Assembly (NCBI GenBank): GCA_017792365.1
Contig: CP051229.1
Span: 124,001 to 188,000 of the forward strand
Reading direction: 5' to 3'
From: Hyphomonas sp.
GTDB lineage: Bacteria > Pseudomonadota > Alphaproteobacteria > Caulobacterales > Hyphomonadaceae
DNA: 64,000 bases
How positions within the stretch are numbered: the stretch's first letter is position 1; each line of letters begins with the position of its first letter. The notes beneath the pieces are model-generated. The model saw only the letters and a program-made list of their open reading frames with translations. It was not told the origin of the DNA and did not search any database. Of this stretch, positions 63,391-64,000 are shown piece by piece. Made by a program: the position numbers and the translations under genes.

Positions 63391-63414
63391 GTATTTAACA
63401 ATAGAGTTAAATAC
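63391..63414. promoter_or_regulatory. Probable ArsR-type operator
   Basis: GTATTTAAC (63391-63399) and GTTAAATAC (63406-63414) form an exact 9-bp inverted repeat with a 6-base spacer, 10 bases before the arsR-like start. It is strikingly AT-rich in this GC-rich sequence. Binding by the following regulator is inferred. Confidence 0.8.
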
Positions 63415-63424
63415 TGGATAGGCG

Positions 63425-63787
63425 ATGCAGACCGATCATCTCTCATCGACGTTCGCGGCGCTGGCCGATCCGACACGACGCGCGATCCTTGCGCGGCTGG
63501 CGGAGGGAGAGGCGTCGGTGAACGAACTGGCCGAGCCGTTCGACATCTCGCTGCCGGCGGTGTCGCGGCATCTCAAGGTGCTGGAGGGGGCGGGGCTGAT
63601 TTCGCGTTCGCGCGAGGCGCAATGGCGGCCCTGCAAGCTGGAGCCCAATGCGCTGCAGCGTGTGGACAGCTGGCTGGATTTCTACCGCCGCTTCTGGGGC
63701 GGGAGCTTCGACAAGATGGACCGCTACATCGACGAGTTGAAGCGCCGTGATGTTCGCGCGGCCCCGAAAAAAGGGACAAGGAAATGA
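63425..63787 (+). CDS. ArsR family regulator
   Basis: A 120-residue winged-helix repressor: STFAALADPTRRAILARLAEGEASVNELAEPFDISLPAVSRHLKVLEGAGLI is the classic ArsR DNA-binding domain, with RREAQWRPCKLEPNALQ after it; the metal-binding ELCVCDL helix is not present. It overlaps the downstream SRPBCC gene by four bases, a common pairing in which the regulator controls an AHSA1/SRPBCC gene, and has its own operator upstream. Confidence 0.92.
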   Translation: MQTDHLSSTFAALADPTRRAILARLAEGEASVNELAEPFDISLPAVSRHLKVLEGAGLISRSREAQWRPCKLEPNALQRVDSWLDFYRRFWGGSFDKMDRYIDELKRRDVRAAPKKGTRK

Positions 63788-64000
63788 GCGCACAACTTGC
63801 CGACGATGAGTTGCTGATCCGGCGCACGTTCGATGCGCCGCCGGAGCTGATCTTCTCGCTATGGGCGGAGGAAGAGCACTTCAGGAAATGGATGGGGCCG
63901 GAGGGATTCGACTGCCTGCGGGCAGAACTCGATTTCCGCGTCGGCGGTTCGTACCGCGCGATGATCTACTCCGAGGAGCATGGGGAAAATTGGTTCGGCG
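63784..64000 (+). CDS. SRPBCC/AHSA1 domain protein, N-terminal fragment
   Basis: The frame starts at ATG 63784 and leaves the window after 72 residues. It begins MSAQLADDELLIRRTFDAPPELIFSLWAEEEHFRKWMGP, the START-like SRPBCC/AHSA1 fold, with GWGPEGFDCLRAELDFRVGG-like continuation (GPEGFDCLRAELDFRVGGSYR). Such proteins bind hydrophobic ligands and are usually paired with ArsR genes. The start overlaps the regulator stop by four bases. Confidence 0.85.
   Translation, partial: MSAQLADDELLIRRTFDAPPELIFSLWAEEEHFRKWMGPEGFDCLRAELDFRVGGSYRAMIYSEEHGENWFG

Overview
The window is a contiguous piece of a GC-rich alphaproteobacterial chromosome. Gene content and order (cox15 / rplM-rpsI / argC; alaC-hom-glpX-recJ; a free-standing NDUFS4-like complex I subunit; topA-rnr; ispH, thrB and rnhA on one strand; class I phaC; prkA-yeaH-spoVR) fit the Caulobacterales/Maricaulales/Hyphomonadaceae side of the class. 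The family assignment is an inference from layout, not from a database search.

Layout. 0-11 kb: end of the heme A synthase gene, a flavin oxidoreductase, ribosomal proteins L13/S9 with a clear terminator, argC convergent with phaC, then an alaC-hom-glpX-recJ block. 11-15 kb: three tRNAs (Glu-TTC, Pro-TGG, Arg-TCT) between small genes, including a broken two-domain cold-shock gene, and an unexplained RNA fold. 15.6-20.5 kb: the prkA-yeaH-spoVR stress/stationary-phase operon. 20.6-23.2 kb: a membrane-bound PQQ dehydrogenase. 23.3-35 kb, almost all minus strand: rpmG, an RNase R-NUDIX fusion, topA, dprA, plsY, pyrC, pyrB, an AEC transporter and ruvX. 35-43.2 kb: gatC-DUF2199-gatA, a lower-GC unknown, a thioesterase, a TRIC channel, a phosphatase, an AlgH protein, a peroxiredoxin and an SPFH/NfeD pair. 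43.4-46 kb: rnhA, two paralogous membrane proteins and thrB. 46-58 kb: a mixed accessory block (sugar dehydrogenase-cytochrome c, Rrf2 regulator plus membrane b-type protein, recQ, epoxide hydrolase, TadG-like protein, two DJ-1/PfpI genes). 58.2-64 kb: ispH, argS, an exported Gfo/Idh oxidoreductase and an ArsR-SRPBCC pair.

A technical point affects much of the annotation. At least nine genes (two-domain csp, prkA, dprA, pyrC, AEC transporter, algH, a thrB-linked membrane protein, the sugar dehydrogenase, the GlxA-type regulator) carry frame changes. Nearly all are explained by loss of one base from a short homopolymer or two bases from a dinucleotide run, and the lost protein sequence continues in a neighbouring frame. 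Several are single-copy housekeeping genes, so residual sequencing/assembly error is the simplest explanation. These genes are annotated over their full reconstructed extents.

I found no CRISPR array, transposase, integrase or phage gene. I see no cluster I would call a new system with confidence. The best leads are a three-way-junction RNA fold upstream of prkA, FCCH-like repeats inserted in the VWA domain of a TadG-like protein, a GlpX with an altered metal-site motif, an Rrf2-controlled membrane cytochrome-like gene, and a possible 12-kb insertion between ispH and thrB.
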